Shown here: positions 23,620 through 35,016 of the stretch, in pieces
How the letters are laid out: the number at the start of each line of letters is the position of its first letter
Position numbering within the stretch: the first letter of the stretch is position 1
Assembly: GCA_038277395.1 (NCBI GenBank)
Contig: CM076194.1
Span: 134,945,230 to 135,009,229, forward strand
Direction of reading: 5' to 3'
Length of the DNA stretch: 64,000 nt
From: Dryocosmus kuriphilus
Taxonomy: Eukaryota > Arthropoda > Insecta > Hymenoptera > Cynipidae
The notes under the pieces: generated by a model
The model's database searches: none
What the model was told of the DNA's origin: nothing
Seen by the model: the letters and a program-made list of their open reading frames with translations, nothing else
Program-made: the position numbers and the translations under genes

Positions 23620-24117
23620 TCATGCGATCGTCACACATTCCTTATAGAAAATTTTTCGCCGCACATCTCTATTCTGAAATTCAACATTTGCTTCCTGTAC
23701 ATCCATATATCTTTTCATGTAAGCTCTTGCATTCCTATGGCTCTTTATAACTTTTCGCTTGAGAGTCTCATTCACATATTCCCACCATTCTTTCCACGGT
23801 CTATCTCTCGGTTTGTGACCGTTCACTTTGCCGAGATATACTGGCTTCTTTAAACGTTCTTCATCCATTCTCGCAACATGACCAAACCATCTCAACAAAT
23901 TTCTTTCACTCTTATCCAAAAAAGTTTCTTCTACGCGTTCACTTTACTTCTATCCTTTTCTTGGCATGTCCAAGTCTCGCTACTTATACCGCACAGTAAG
24001 TGCAAGTACAGAATTATATATTGCCATTTTAACTTTATTTGTTACATTTTTACTACTGTTAATGGCTCCTACACTGCCTATAACTTTACTACCCTCGTTT
24101 AGGAGCCGTCCATAAAT
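23620..24117 (-). pseudogene. LINE reverse transcriptase, C-terminal fragment
   Basis: The minus-strand frame 23620-23919 contains LLRWFGHVARMDEERLKK and RDRPWKEWWEYVNETL, the typical end of insect LINE reverse transcriptases after the thumb. Further upstream (to 24117) the phrase KVMAIYNSVL-like text appears in broken form before a deletion. The rest of the domain is missing, so this is a 3'-end relic. It could belong to the same family as the fragment at 33.4-42.1 kb, since both are on the minus strand, but they cover different parts of the ORF. Confidence 0.7.
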
Positions 24118-24631
24118 CTGGTGATTGATTTTTCAGAATTTTTTAACTCCCTACCCCTTCACGTGATCAAACATGATTTTTTCTTTGAACACCCCATCCC
24201 CCCCTCGAATATTTCTTTATACTTCAATTTTGAGTAATAAATTTGATTAATTCTATAAAAAAATTGATAAATTATAATTTTTAAATAGTTTATATCATTT
24301 TGAAAGTAACTTTTTATTAATAATTAGTTATAAAATAATGCATCTTCGATCCGCGAAGATTGCAGATTTTCTTCTATTGTAATTAAAGGTGCAGAGCAAT
24401 CGTCAGCACACGTATTTTCAACAATGTCATCATCACTTTCTTCATTCATATAACTTGAAATCTTGTTTTGAGTTCCTCAACTGAATAATGCGTAAAAATA
24501 ACATTATATTGGAAATAAACGAAGTGGAGTATTTTTTTATAAGTGAAATTATCAAAAATAGATTGTGCCATAATGTGTTTATCACTTACTTGTCGTTATT
24601 AAATTTAAAAAATTTTTAAATGTGTTTTATG
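24118..24631. other. AT-rich; possible MITE fragment
   Basis: Begins with AGGAGCCGTCCATAAATCTG, which resembles the end of a short non-autonomous element. The other end was not found. No gene. Confidence 0.35.
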
Positions 24632-24818
24632 TGTAATATAGCCACAGGCTTACAGCCAATTTAGATAAGCAACACGTATATATAGGGGGCATTAGGCCCA
24701 CAACAGCAGTTCTAATTTTGTCTAGCTATTGTACGCACGTGTGAATAAAGACCAGTGATATCTCTTCAGAGATATCACGCCTTTTTAAAAAGTACCCAGT
24801 GTATTTTTCAGTGTAACA
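24632..24818 (+). repeat. 5' LTR
   Basis: 187 bp, starting TGTAATATAG and ending GTGTAACA. Contains AATAAA at 24744-24749, followed after 5 nt by a perfect 10-bp stem (GTGATATCTC, loop TTCA, 24755-24778). Confidence 0.95.
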
Positions 24819-24821
24819 TTT

Positions 24822-24838
24822 TGGCGATCCTGCCAGGA
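24822..24838 (+). other. Primer binding site
   Basis: TGGCGATCCTGCCAGGA starts 3 nt after the LTR and begins with TGG, the complement of a tRNA CCA end. I did not assign the tRNA. Confidence 0.65.
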
Positions 24839-25722
24839 TCCGTGTAGTGCTTCGAAAGAAAGTATTCTCCACGGAGAAAAATTAAAAACCTTTCTATTCA
24901 CATAAGCAGCGGAGGCCTGGAAGACGATAAAGAAAAGAAAATCCAGCGAAATAACTAGAAACGAACTCCGGACTGCACTACGGTCAGCCCGAAAACACTA
25001 GAGCCATATTATTGCTATTGAAATTAGTGTCTGAATTAAGTAGGACCTATGCTACGTAGAATAGCAATAAGAAAGCTCAAGAAGACAAAACTGTACGAGG
25101 CCCGTAATCAGACGGAGGAGGCATCTGCCTAAGCAACAAGAGGACGAGTTAGCCACACCCGCTCCAAAGGAAATCAGCAGTAGCAGCTTGGGGACACGTC
25201 ACCAGCCGAATTAGGAATCCGGACAACGAGCGAAACTCTACGGATCTTCAGCCAGTTGTCAAAAGGACGAAAATTCACTGTAAGTGCATGATAGAGTTTA
25301 AGTAGGTACAAATCGTAAAAACAAATCGTAAAACAATACTTGATAAGTGTCAATCTCCTTTGCGGTCTGCGGAAGGCGACCGATGTAAAACCAAAGTTTG
25401 TTTCACATCGGGTGGAGTAGAATTTCAAGTATTGGGTGAGGCATACTTCGCGTGCTCGCAAGCCCTACCTCTCCTCAATAAAAACAAAAAACCTACATTG
25501 AAATCGTTCGTATTGTAGTAGAACGATACGAAGCATTTCTTTGTACTAAAGGACAGAGTCCAAACTACACTAATTTGTTACGCGGTAATTACACCCGACA
25601 TATCTAAAATAAGTACACGCACACAAATAGAGTAGGGCATTAATTTCCCATTTGACTTTACCAAACGCCACGCAACAAATAACTCTGACAGTGATTAGAC
25701 TGAACCACAGTGCATCACAGAA
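24839..25722 (+). other. Untranslated leader of the provirus
   Basis: Between the primer binding site and gag. No long frame; expected to hold packaging and splice-donor signals, none of which I can fix by eye. Confidence 0.5.
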
Positions 25723-26904
25723 ATGGACTCCCCCGCACAAACCCGCGCCTCAACGGAAGGAAGCCCGATCGAGTTACTCAAGGCAATCGAGGAAATCAGG
25801 AATAGCATAAGCAAGTTAGTTATCAGTCAATCAACAGCAACGGAAAATATTTCTATATTATCCAAGGAAAATGAAAAAAGAATGGAAGAAGGAAAAGAAA
25901 TATTAGCGAGAATCGGAATAAAAAGTAATATTCTGACAGACACCGAAGAAATAAACGAAGGAAGGATAACAGAAGACCAAGAGTCTGAGGTAGAACATGC
26001 TAGGTTAAGATGGAGAAGCAGATACGAACCCACTGCAAGGAACCAACAGTCATTAGAACCTCATCAAGTGTCACGCTTGCCCGAAGGGATACCGGCCAAA
26101 GACATCATTAGAGCTATCAAACCCATTAATGGACAAGACGACATGGGCGTGGAGGACTTCATAAAAACCGTAATGAGAACAAAAACCCAATGCTCTCAAC
26201 CAGAATTACTACTTGATTTTATCCTAGCAGAGAAAATCACCGGTAATGCGGACAAGGCAATACGTTACACCCCTATAAATACTTTCAATGATCTATACGA
26301 AGCCTTAAGACAAAACTTAAAACAGACAGGCTCAACCCTATCAATCAAAAGTAGAATGGAGTCATGTAGACAGGGTCCGAACGAAACCATTCAGAACTTT
26401 TCATTACGCTTTAAACAGATATTAAATGAACTGAATTACGCAGTACAGGCATCCTCAACAGGAACCGAAAGACGGCTCAGATTAAAGATTGAGGAAAAAG
26501 AGGCGATTAACCGATATATGTTAAACCTAAGGCGAGAAATCGGAATCCAAGTGCGAGCAATGAAACCAGCAACACTAATGGAGGCCCAGAAAGAGGCAGC
26601 AGAGTATGAAACTTGGTTAAAAGAATCACAACCAGTCAGAAATACGCCAACGGCACCCCGACCAACCCCCAGGTTTACGCAAAGACCCATACTGCCTCCT
26701 AGAATAAACGCCAACACAACAGCCGCCACTGGGGCGAAAGCTTTAAACCAAACTCTACCATTGGCAGAAAGAGCAAAATTATCATGCCACAAGTGCGGTA
26801 AATTAGGCCACTTCGCTTCCCAATGCCTCCACAGACAAAATTTTCAGCACGGACAATCCCAAACAAGACCACCGCAAGTAAGAAATATGAGGAGGAATGT
26901 TTAG
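25723..26904 (+). CDS. gag: Gag polyprotein
   Basis: A 393-residue frame starting at an ATG in the context AGAAATGG. An N-terminal charged coiled-coil-like region (about residues 15-75) precedes the capsid-like middle (about 110-300), and a proline-rich linker leads to one zinc knuckle, CHKCGKLGHFASQC (about residues 353-366). Gag forms the particle shell and binds genomic RNA. The frame is uninterrupted. It overlaps the annotated pol frame by 8 bp. A short third frame (26823-27035) carries an acidic segment that reads like the natural gag-pol linker, so translation may have passed through it by frameshifting. Confidence 0.85.
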   Translation: MDSPAQTRASTEGSPIELLKAIEEIRNSISKLVISQSTATENISILSKENEKRMEEGKEILARIGIKSNILTDTEEINEGRITEDQESEVEHARLRWRSRYEPTARNQQSLEPHQVSRLPEGIPAKDIIRAIKPINGQDDMGVEDFIKTVMRTKTQCSQPELLLDFILAEKITGNADKAIRYTPINTFNDLYEALRQNLKQTGSTLSIKSRMESCRQGPNETIQNFSLRFKQILNELNYAVQASSTGTERRLRLKIEEKEAINRYMLNLRREIGIQVRAMKPATLMEAQKEAAEYETWLKESQPVRNTPTAPRPTPRFTQRPILPPRINANTTAATGAKALNQTLPLAERAKLSCHKCGKLGHFASQCLHRQNFQHGQSQTRPPQVRNMRRNV

Positions 26905-29584
26905 AGAACCAGGAGATGACAGAAGAAGAGATCCTGGAACACGAAAATTATCTGGAGCAAGCAGAATTAATACAGTCTCCGGAAAGCTACAGTCCATTAG
27001 GGGAAGAGGATGTAGAGGAGACTACAGATTATTAGTCGACACCGGAGCTGCCATAAATATAATAAAAGAAAATGCAATTCCCCAGGAAGTAAATAAGATT
27101 AAATATTCCAAGAAATTTCAGATGGGAAATGACAACCGAGAATCCCATGAAGCAGTATACTTAAATTACTTTGGAAAATCCCACTTATTCCACGTAGTGG
27201 ACCAAAATTTTCCGTTGCCCGAGGATGGAATTTTAGGGCTACCATTCTTCAAAAAATTCTCTAGATACGCCATAACACCAACACATGCGGTAATCGAAAA
27301 AACGAAACTACCACTACACGATGACGGAGAATTCGTAGCACCGATGGAAGCTAAAATATGTAGAATTAAGAGTAATGAAAATCATACAGATATTTGGATA
27401 GAGAAGCAAAGTAATATTCCTGACGGATTATACACAGTTAAAAACAAAGAAATACAAGTACCATTCTTCAACTACTCAGAACAACCAACCAAAGTGCCTG
27501 AGGAAATTAAATACGAAAAGGTAAAATCAATAAAGATCTCCCCATTCAAATCCGAAAAAATAAAAGGAAACACCCACGATGAACTAGAACAACTACAAAA
27601 ACTATTAGAAACCTGTAAAATAAACCACATTGAAAAAGAAAACCAACAGACAATAAAGAAAATCATTTCAAAACACAAAAAGGCATACGTACTACCTGGA
27701 GATCCACTACCTTGCACAGCGCTAACTGAGCACGAAATCACTTTAAACTCGGGTAAGGTAATAAACTTAAAATCACACAAACTACCCGAAAGACACAAAG
27801 AATTCGCTCTGGAAGAAACGCAAAAACTTTTGGACAAAGGAATAATAAAACATTCACAATCCCCATTCAACTCTCCATTGTGGATTGTACCTAAAAAAGG
27901 AGAAAAATTACGAATGGTCATAGATTACAGGCAGATCAACAAAGACACAGACCAAGACGCATACCCGTTACCAGTAATCGATGATATATTGGATCAACTC
28001 GGGAAAGTGAAATTCTTTTCTGCCCTCGACCTAAGTGCAGGTTTCCATCAAATACCGATGAAGGAGGAGTGTAAAAAGTATACCGCGTTCTCGACACAAC
28101 AAGGACACTTTGAATATAATAGAATGCCCTTCGGCCTGAAAAACGCTCCAGCCACATTCCAAAGAATGATGGATAGAGCATGCCATGGACTCATTGGAAA
28201 ACACTGCCTAGTATATATCGATGACATAGTAATATTTGGAAGTACAATCCAGGAACATAATAACAACCTTGAACTCGTGCTGCAACGCATTATCGATTTA
28301 GGATTAAAATTGGAACCGACGAAATGCGAATATTTAAAACCGGAACTGGAATACCTAGGACACATTATAACAAAAGACGGAGTAAAACCGAATAACGAAA
28401 AAATCCAGAAAATCTTCGATTTTAAACAATTAAAAACAATAAAAGACATCCAATCTTTCCTTGGTTTAACCGGCTATTATAGGAAATTCATAAAAAATTT
28501 CTCTACTATCGCTAAACCCCTAACACTACTGACACAAAAAGAAACACCATTTAATTGGACGCCGAACTGTGAAAAGGCCTTCCAATCCCTGAAAACTGCT
28601 TTGACATCCGCACCAGTGTTGAAATTCCCAGATTTTAATAAACAATTTGTCTTGACGACCGATGCTTCCAACTTCGGACTAGGGGCAGTCCTTTCTCAAG
28701 AAGGGCACCCATGCCTGTTCATCTCAAGAACTCTGAATAAGGCCGAACAAAATTACACAACTAGCGAAAAAGAACTGCTAGCAATAGTATGGGCCGTCAA
28801 ACGTTTAAGACAATATTTACTAGGGAAAAAATTCACCATACAAACCGATCACAAGGCATTAATCTGGCTGCATAACGTAAAGGACCCTAGCTCCCGCCTA
28901 CTGAGGTGGAGACTAAGGCTCGAAGAATACGTTTATGAAATAGAATACCTAAAGGGTAAGGAGAATAAGGTAGCAGATTGTCTGTCTAGACTCTTTCCCA
29001 TTAACAGCAAAGATATAGGACAAGTATTTGCTATAACGAAAGACTCCCTGCTCCAAGCAATGGAAAGCGCAGGGATAGCAGAGAAAGAAGAAGGAGAAAC
29101 AGATCTAGAAGACCTATTACCGGAAATAGAGATATTCGACACTCCAGTAATTAGAGAAGACAGGATCCTACAGGGAGAAGACAAAATAAAATTACCAGAC
29201 AGAGTAACGAGAGAACCTTCGCCCGAAACAAACTCAGAGAAGGAAGAGGAACCAGATAAACAACCGGAATCAGAAAATTCATATACCGACTTCATGCAAT
29301 GGCGATTAAACCCTATTCCAGGAAAAATCAAAGTAAAACCCAACGCAGTAGGAAAACTCTGGAGAACATTGAAAAGAGAAGACCTACCGGAATTTAATGA
29401 GGAACAATGGCTAAGAAAATTAGGCCAACTCATAGAAGAAATACTAGCAAAAAAAACTGACTATTATACGCATCCGTATAGGAGACCCCCTAATTTCCCC
29501 ATTGGAAAAGGAGCTGCTCCAAGAAATGCTAGAATTTTTATCAATATTTTACCCACAAAACACATTCTCATTATGTTTCGTTAA
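26897..29584 (+). CDS. pol: Pol: protease, reverse transcriptase, RNase H
   Basis: An 895-residue frame. The protease motif LLVDTGAAINII is near residues 45-56. The RT region follows with LRMVIDYRQIN, FSALDLSAGFHQI, MPFGLKNAPATFQR and the catalytic VYIDDIVIF. RNase H begins at LTTDASNFGLGAVLSQ and has a TSEKELLAIVWAV stretch. After an acidic linker the frame is lost near 29500, where the integrase continues in another frame. The first 40-odd residues are out of frame relative to the real linker. The polymerase itself looks intact. Confidence 0.88.
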   Translation: MFREPGDDRRRDPGTRKLSGASRINTVSGKLQSIRGRGCRGDYRLLVDTGAAINIIKENAIPQEVNKIKYSKKFQMGNDNRESHEAVYLNYFGKSHLFHVVDQNFPLPEDGILGLPFFKKFSRYAITPTHAVIEKTKLPLHDDGEFVAPMEAKICRIKSNENHTDIWIEKQSNIPDGLYTVKNKEIQVPFFNYSEQPTKVPEEIKYEKVKSIKISPFKSEKIKGNTHDELEQLQKLLETCKINHIEKENQQTIKKIISKHKKAYVLPGDPLPCTALTEHEITLNSGKVINLKSHKLPERHKEFALEETQKLLDKGIIKHSQSPFNSPLWIVPKKGEKLRMVIDYRQINKDTDQDAYPLPVIDDILDQLGKVKFFSALDLSAGFHQIPMKEECKKYTAFSTQQGHFEYNRMPFGLKNAPATFQRMMDRACHGLIGKHCLVYIDDIVIFGSTIQEHNNNLELVLQRIIDLGLKLEPTKCEYLKPELEYLGHIITKDGVKPNNEKIQKIFDFKQLKTIKDIQSFLGLTGYYRKFIKNFSTIAKPLTLLTQKETPFNWTPNCEKAFQSLKTALTSAPVLKFPDFNKQFVLTTDASNFGLGAVLSQEGHPCLFISRTLNKAEQNYTTSEKELLAIVWAVKRLRQYLLGKKFTIQTDHKALIWLHNVKDPSSRLLRWRLRLEEYVYEIEYLKGKENKVADCLSRLFPINSKDIGQVFAITKDSLLQAMESAGIAEKEEGETDLEDLLPEIEIFDTPVIREDRILQGEDKIKLPDRVTREPSPETNSEKEEEPDKQPESENSYTDFMQWRLNPIPGKIKVKPNAVGKLWRTLKREDLPEFNEEQWLRKLGQLIEEILAKKTDYYTHPYRRPPNFPIGKGAAPRNARIFINILPTKHILIMFR

Positions 29585-30650
29585 CACGAGAGAACTGACG
29601 AAAGAAGAAAGGGAAAAAATCGTGAAAGAAGCACATGCGAGCCACATGGGTGAGCAGAACACTCTAGAAAAGGCACAAAAACTAGGACACTGGATTAACA
29701 TGGAAAATGATGTTAAAAAATACGTGAAACATTGTCCGATTTGCCAACTTAACAAAACGACGAGAATTAAATATCAAATGGAAAGTGTAATTCCCGACAT
29801 CCCTCTAAAACCAAATGATAAAATAGCTATGGATATTTATGGACCTTTACCAGAAACACTTAAAGGTAATAAATACATACTAAGTATATACAAGACCGTT
29901 TAACCAGATATACGGTACTCCTCCCTTTAAAAAACGAAACCACCAAAGACATAATTGAGCAATTAATAGACCACTATATATATACTTTCGGAGCCCCGAA
30001 GACAATACTAACCGATCAAGGCCAAAATTTCATTTCCGACCTGATGCAACAATTCGAAGAAACCCTCAAAATACAACATATAAAAACAACCGCTTTCCAC
30101 CCACAATCAAACGGGAACATCGAGAGGATGCATTCGACTTTAGGAAATCTGATCAAAACATCTATGACAGAAAATAACAGGGAATGGGACGACAACTTGA
30201 AATTCATAAATTTCGTGATAAACACGACAAAAAACCAAACCACTGGATTCTCGCCTTTTGAACTCACATTCGGACGAGAACCCAATCTACCGTCAACCAT
30301 CCAACAAAACCCAAAGATAACCTACCAAGAGCTAATTAAAAAATGGAAAAAGAAAACACGAGATAAACTTAGCAAAAGTCAGAGAAAGAATCAGCGTAGA
30401 AAATGAAAAGACAAAAAAGTACCTCGATTCAAGAATCACCAAACACCACCCATTGTATAAGGTGAACCAGTTGGTTAAAGTAAAAAATAATGCAAAAAAA
30501 ACAACAAACTAGACCCTCCTTGGAAAGGCCCTTATAAAATAATCGATATTTTGAACAGTAATAACAACTTAAAATTATTAGCGAAAAGTAAGGTGGTACA
30601 AGTCCACATTGATAACGTTATGCCTTATTTTTCAGATGAGGATCAGCACG
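29502..30650 (+). pseudogene. Integrase part of pol, frameshifted
   Basis: The zinc-binding part (29502-29903) has paired histidines (HASHM) and CPIC, then the first catalytic aspartate in AMDIYG. A frameshift near 29890 moves the rest (about 29896-30406) to a new frame with the second aspartate in LTDQGQNF and the glutamate in NIERMHSTL. Another shift near 30345 precedes the C-terminal tail, which overlaps the start of env at its end. All three catalytic residues survive, so the breaks are recent or are assembly errors. Confidence 0.8.
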
Positions 30651-32437
30651 TTATTACTAGCAATGATAGTCCTTGCCAGGGCCCAAGTGAAAATCGAGCC
30701 ACTGACAACTAATCTATATAAAGAGGAACTCGGTTTAGCCACCATCTACGAGGAACAATGGACACTAATAATCGGAATTAATCTTACCAATACCTACGAG
30801 AGAATGTACACTGTTAATAAACTAAAAGATTTCATAACCCAAAATTGCGATCAAAATTGCCCAATTAGAAGCACTATCGATAGTATGATCCCACAGATAC
30901 GACCGATTAAAAACAAAAGAAATCTTACTACATAATATAATGGGTAAAACTAGATTCAGAAGAGGTTTATTTAATTTCGTGGGAGACATTTCGAAAACAC
31001 TTTTCGGGACACTATCCCAAAACGACATAGATAAGGTTAACCACGAATTTGACTAAATTTACTCAGATAACAAGAAAGTGTCTGAGATTGTCAAAAACAA
31101 TACAAAAGTTATTAAGCTAATCCTCGATAGTTCTTCACAAGATATGAGAAGCCTTAATAACAACTTAATAACCGAAAACCAACTAATGAAACAATTAGCC
31201 AACGCGTCAAACGAAGATAAAAGGCTGTCAGTATTACGGGACAAAATAACGACATTAGAGATTTTCATCACTGAAATGAGCGAAGACCTGTCAACCGCTC
31301 TAAACGCAATTAACATCGGTAAACATGGTATGATCGAGCCCACAATAGTCACACCCGCGATAATGAGAGCAACTATTCAGGAATTTGAAACCCAGCACAA
31401 GACGAGATACCACTTCGAAGGACAAGAAACAAATTACCAAAGAATAATTGACTCAGCGGATATCAGCATACTCACAAAAACAGATTCTTTAATATACTTT
31501 ATAAAATTACCAATATTAAAAAATGAAATCCTAACCATCGAAAGAATAATACCTCTCCCAAACAAACAAAAGGATGGGGTTTTTACAAGCATCATATTAG
31601 ACCACGAATATCTTCTTACGGGAAGGTACATCTACGTACCAACCGACAAAGAAAGCCTAAGTAAATGTAAGCTAGTGGAAGGAATCAAGATATGTAAGAG
31701 ACAACAACCAAACCTTTTAACTCATCAACAAAACACCTGTGATGCTAGTCTCCTCAGAACCCAATCAAAAAATAAATGCAAGCTAGGAACATTCTTGCTA
31801 CAGCCAGAAACCTACATACCAATCACAAATGGATATCTAGCAATATTCACCGAAACCGAACAAATCGACTTGATTTGCCCTAATCATCCAAATAGATTCC
31901 CAAACCATTAATTTTGGAACATTTATAATAACCGGACACGATTGCAAAATCATGTCACCAAGAATATCATTGAACATTATGAACAACGACCTAAACGTTA
32001 CCCGAACAATAAAACTAAACTTGACGTACGACACAGACATACCAGATATGACCTTAATAAAAAATAAGATGATCTTACTACCGAACGTCATTGACCCAGA
32101 CACGTTACGAAACACACACCTTAGCCTAGAAAACGCCGAAAACATTTTAGAAACAATTTCGAGTCACCACCGAATTCGAACATGGAAAGAAAATGCTCTA
32201 GACTGGCTGCGATATCTAGGATATATATCTTTAGGCATAATCACTTTCTTAACTATGTATAAAATAGGAATATTCAATGCCGTAATTGACCTTGTAAAAC
32301 GTCTAATAGGTAATTGCTATACGAATTGTAGTTTCGGAAACAAAGCCAATACTGTACACCGACAAGAAGCGATCCCAATGATTAATACCAATATCTCCGT
32401 ACCAAAATCAATCACGCCTAGATCCTTAAAGTTTTAA
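30636..32437 (+). pseudogene. env: F-type envelope gene, broken
   Basis: Starts with a hydrophobic signal peptide ending near ARAQ. The first part stops at 30935; the next frame contains a basic furin-like site (RFRR) followed by a glycine/phenylalanine-rich stretch, as in baculovirus F-type fusion proteins. A TAA lies near 31054, the long middle frame runs 31078-31911, and a final frame (31952-32437) has one transmembrane segment (about 32210-32270) and a cytoplasmic tail. Breaks are a frameshift near 30920, the stop, and a frameshift near 31890. In errantiviruses such proteins mediate membrane fusion. This copy cannot make a full product as given. Confidence 0.8.
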
Positions 32438-32461
32438 GTTTTTAGGGACTAAAAACAGTCC

Positions 32462-32470
32462 AAAAAGGGG
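32462..32470 (+). other. Polypurine tract
   Basis: A run of A then G ends 2 nt before the 3' LTR, the usual position for the plus-strand primer. Confidence 0.8.
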
Positions 32471-32472
32471 GC

Positions 32473-32659
32473 TGTAATATAGCCACAGGCTTACAGCCAA
32501 TTTAGATAAGCAACACGTATATATAGGGGGCATTAGGCCCACAACAGCAGTTCTAATTTTGTCTAGCTCTTGTACGCACGTGTGAATAAAGACCAGTGAT
32601 ATCTCTTCAGAGATATCACGCCTTTTTAAAAAGTACCCAGTGTATTTTTCAGTGTAACA
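32473..32659 (+). repeat. 3' LTR
   Basis: 187 bp, identical by eye to the 5' LTR except one A/C difference in GTCTAGCT(A/C)TTG. Followed by the TATG duplication. Confidence 0.95.
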
Positions 32660-32663
32660 TATG

Positions 32664-33424
32664 CATGGCAAAGTAATTTTTATCTTATAGTAATTCTTCA
32701 ATTTTTACTCTCATAAAATTTTTTTGAACTGTTTTTTTTTTTGGTTCCTTGTATTCGCAGGACACTTGACTTTAAAAATTTCTGCAGTAGGAGTATTCTA
32801 ATTTTGGGAAAAAAGTAATTCATATGTTTTTATAGACAGTGCCATGTGTCCCGATCTCGATAATTCGTGGAAGGTTAGATTTATTTTTGCTGAATTGATT
32901 TTTTTATGTTGGTACGATTGAGTGTTACGAACTAAAAGGTCAGAAACAAATGAACATATACCAACTTGTACCTTGCGTGCCTAATAATAATGGTAAATAC
33001 GGCAGAGGTTGCACCCAACAGATTTTTGATACAATAATTTAAAATATTGCTTATATTAATAGAAAAACATTAAAAGGTAATATTGCTGAATTGTTATTTG
33101 GTGATATGAAGAGAAATATCTATCAATTAAGAGTGTGACTGCTGTAAAAAACGATTATCCAGATTGTGGTCCAAGATCTTCATCTGGATAAAAGTGCACT
33201 GGTTCTGAAAAAGATTAATTATGGACACATGTCTGATTAAATCTGTGTTAGAACACACGTCTGATTTAATCTATGTTCCGATGCCTATATTTTTTAAACG
33301 AATGTTTTATCTTCAGCTTGGTACGTAATAGTCTCCTTTTTTGCTTAAAATGTTTATGTATTATGAAGTGAAAACTTGTCTTATCCAGTTCAGGGCACTC
33401 TCCCCTATATAAAGTGGTTTGCAG
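32664..33424. other. AT-rich, no gene recognised
   Basis: Flank between the provirus and the LINE fragment. No motif found. Confidence 0.45.
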
Positions 33425-34024
33425 ATCATCGACTGATAGAAGGCCCTATATCTTCTTCTTCTTTATCGCAGTTGTTGTGCTCTATATTTTCACCTCCATA
33501 CAATTTTTCGAAAAAAGCTCTCACACAGTCTTTCACTTTGTGCTTATCCCAAACTATATCGGCATCAGCATTCCTAATTCCAATCAATTCATTACCATTA
33601 CTTCATTTCCTAGTTTTCTTTACCCACTTCCAGAATAGCTTCTTATTTCCTTCGAAATCATTTTGCACTTTTCTATCTTCTTCCACTTTGATTTTTTCTT
33701 TGCTTTCTTTGAATAATCTATTTGATTTTATGTATTTATCCCTATAATCCTCATTGCTGAGACCTTGGATATGATGCATTCGCAGGTATGTTTGCTCCTT
33801 CTCGTGTACAGCGAGGCGGTTTTCATCATTCCACCAAACATACCCATTCATTCTTCCTACAGTCACAGTTCCATATACTTCAGATGCGCTCTTGAAGATG
33901 ATATGTTATCTCATAATATCGTCCATGCTACAATAATGTCGATCAAACTGCGACATTCGCCTCTAGCCCACGTATACACTATACATCTGAATCATTTTAT
34001 GCCTGAACCAAGTATTTGTAATGA
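33425..34024 (-). pseudogene. LINE ORF fragment, 3' side of an interrupted copy
   Basis: Minus-strand frames give TWARGECRSLID, then WWNDENRLAVHEKEQTYLRM, then NKKLFWKWVKKTRK and, after a break, VWDKHKVKDCVRAFFEKLYG. This is the linker between the endonuclease and reverse transcriptase of an insect LINE. Its upstream part is found 8 kb away at 41980-42130, on the other side of the Gypsy element. Frames are broken; no complete domain. Confidence 0.75.
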
Positions 34025-34442
34025 TGTTATGGGGTTCGCAAATTGAGGATGGGGTTAAGGATTTGGTATGTTGAGAGGGTTGGGTGAAGTCAATGAAGAC
34101 AAGGGGTACATGTAAATGTAAAAAGGTATATTTCTTTTCCCACTTACAGTTGATGACGGAAGACCTACTGGCCCCAAGCGCTGGTAAGTCTCGTGTGTCG
34201 AGATTAGGTTATCAGGTTCCTGAGGACAAGGCGTCAGGGCGATGTCCTGGTGACAAAATGAGTGATTCATGATACTAAGAACTGGGTTCCGGGTAAGGCA
34301 ACTGTAATTAGACCGGGTAGCCAGAGTCTGACTCGGGTCGGGACCGTGGGCTACTCGGAAGCATCGAGTCCCCGCTCCCCGCTCGGGTCTAAAATGACGT
34401 AGGCGGTTGGAGTTGAGTGGGGAGCCTTATAACTTCGTTACA
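34025..34442 (-). repeat. 3' LTR of the old Gypsy element
   Basis: 418 bp, TG...CA on the minus strand. Carries segments missing from the other LTR, including about 43 bp after 34146 and more near 34220-34300. Confidence 0.85.
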
Positions 34443-35016
34443 ACCCCCCCCCCCCCCTCTGTTCTGGGGGTGGTTTGTTCCCCCGCAGGGACCTCTTAAT
34501 CACGAAATATATAATAATTGAATAATAATAAATAATAATTTAATAATGTCCCTCGTCGAGGGTTAGCCAGACCACGTCTTCGGAAATGTCCAAGTCTATA
34601 TATGTATCGTCTGAGACCTGACCACCCTTGATGATTCGCTCCGCCTCGTCCTTCTGAGAATATTTTTTCTCCACAATACGGATCCTGGAATCCGTAAAGT
34701 TCCACCGGAAACGTCCTTCTGCCTGGTCCGCATTCCCGCATCTTCAATACTTCCATCTTCTTCTTTCCTGTTACAAAAACATCCTCATCCTATCCCTAAC
34801 ATACAATTGTTAAAAAAAGAAATCTATCTAGTTTTTCACTCTTATTATTTTTTTGTGTCTTCCTCCCGTTTCTCTGCTTGTCTTCTTTCTGCTGCTCTTT
34901 CCTTCTCCTTTAACCATCTTCTAGCTCTTAATTCCTTTTCCCCAGCTTCCTTTCGTTCCGCTTCTTTTCCTTTTTGTTTCGTTTTTGGTATGTCAGTGTG
35001 AGTGTATTAATTCCGG
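34443..35016 (-). pseudogene. 3' coding remnant and polypurine tract
   Basis: A C-run at 34444-34457 is, on the minus strand, the G-rich polypurine tract beside the LTR. Upstream of it lie a short acidic frame ending in EDVVWLTLDEGHY and a Lys/Glu/Arg-rich coiled-coil-like frame (about 34850-35000). These are probably the end of pol or a small third ORF; I do not recognise an envelope. Confidence 0.45.

Larger units (their letters stand above)
24632..32659 (+). mobile_element. Errantivirus-like Gypsy provirus with env
   Basis: An 8.03-kb LTR element with 187-bp LTRs (TGTAAT...GTAACA), primer binding site, gag, pol (protease, RT, RNase H, integrase), env and polypurine tract, flanked by a 4-bp TATG duplication (24628-24631 and 32660-32663). 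The domain order protease-RT-RNase H-integrase defines Ty3/Gypsy; the env with a furin-like cleavage site defines errantivirus-type elements. The two LTRs differ at only one position that I can find, so insertion is recent, yet pol and env contain several frameshifts and a stop. Confidence 0.9.

Noticed and set aside
33376..33747. 123-aa plus-strand ORF rich in Ser, Leu and Phe
   Set aside because: Antisense shadow of the minus-strand LINE frame.
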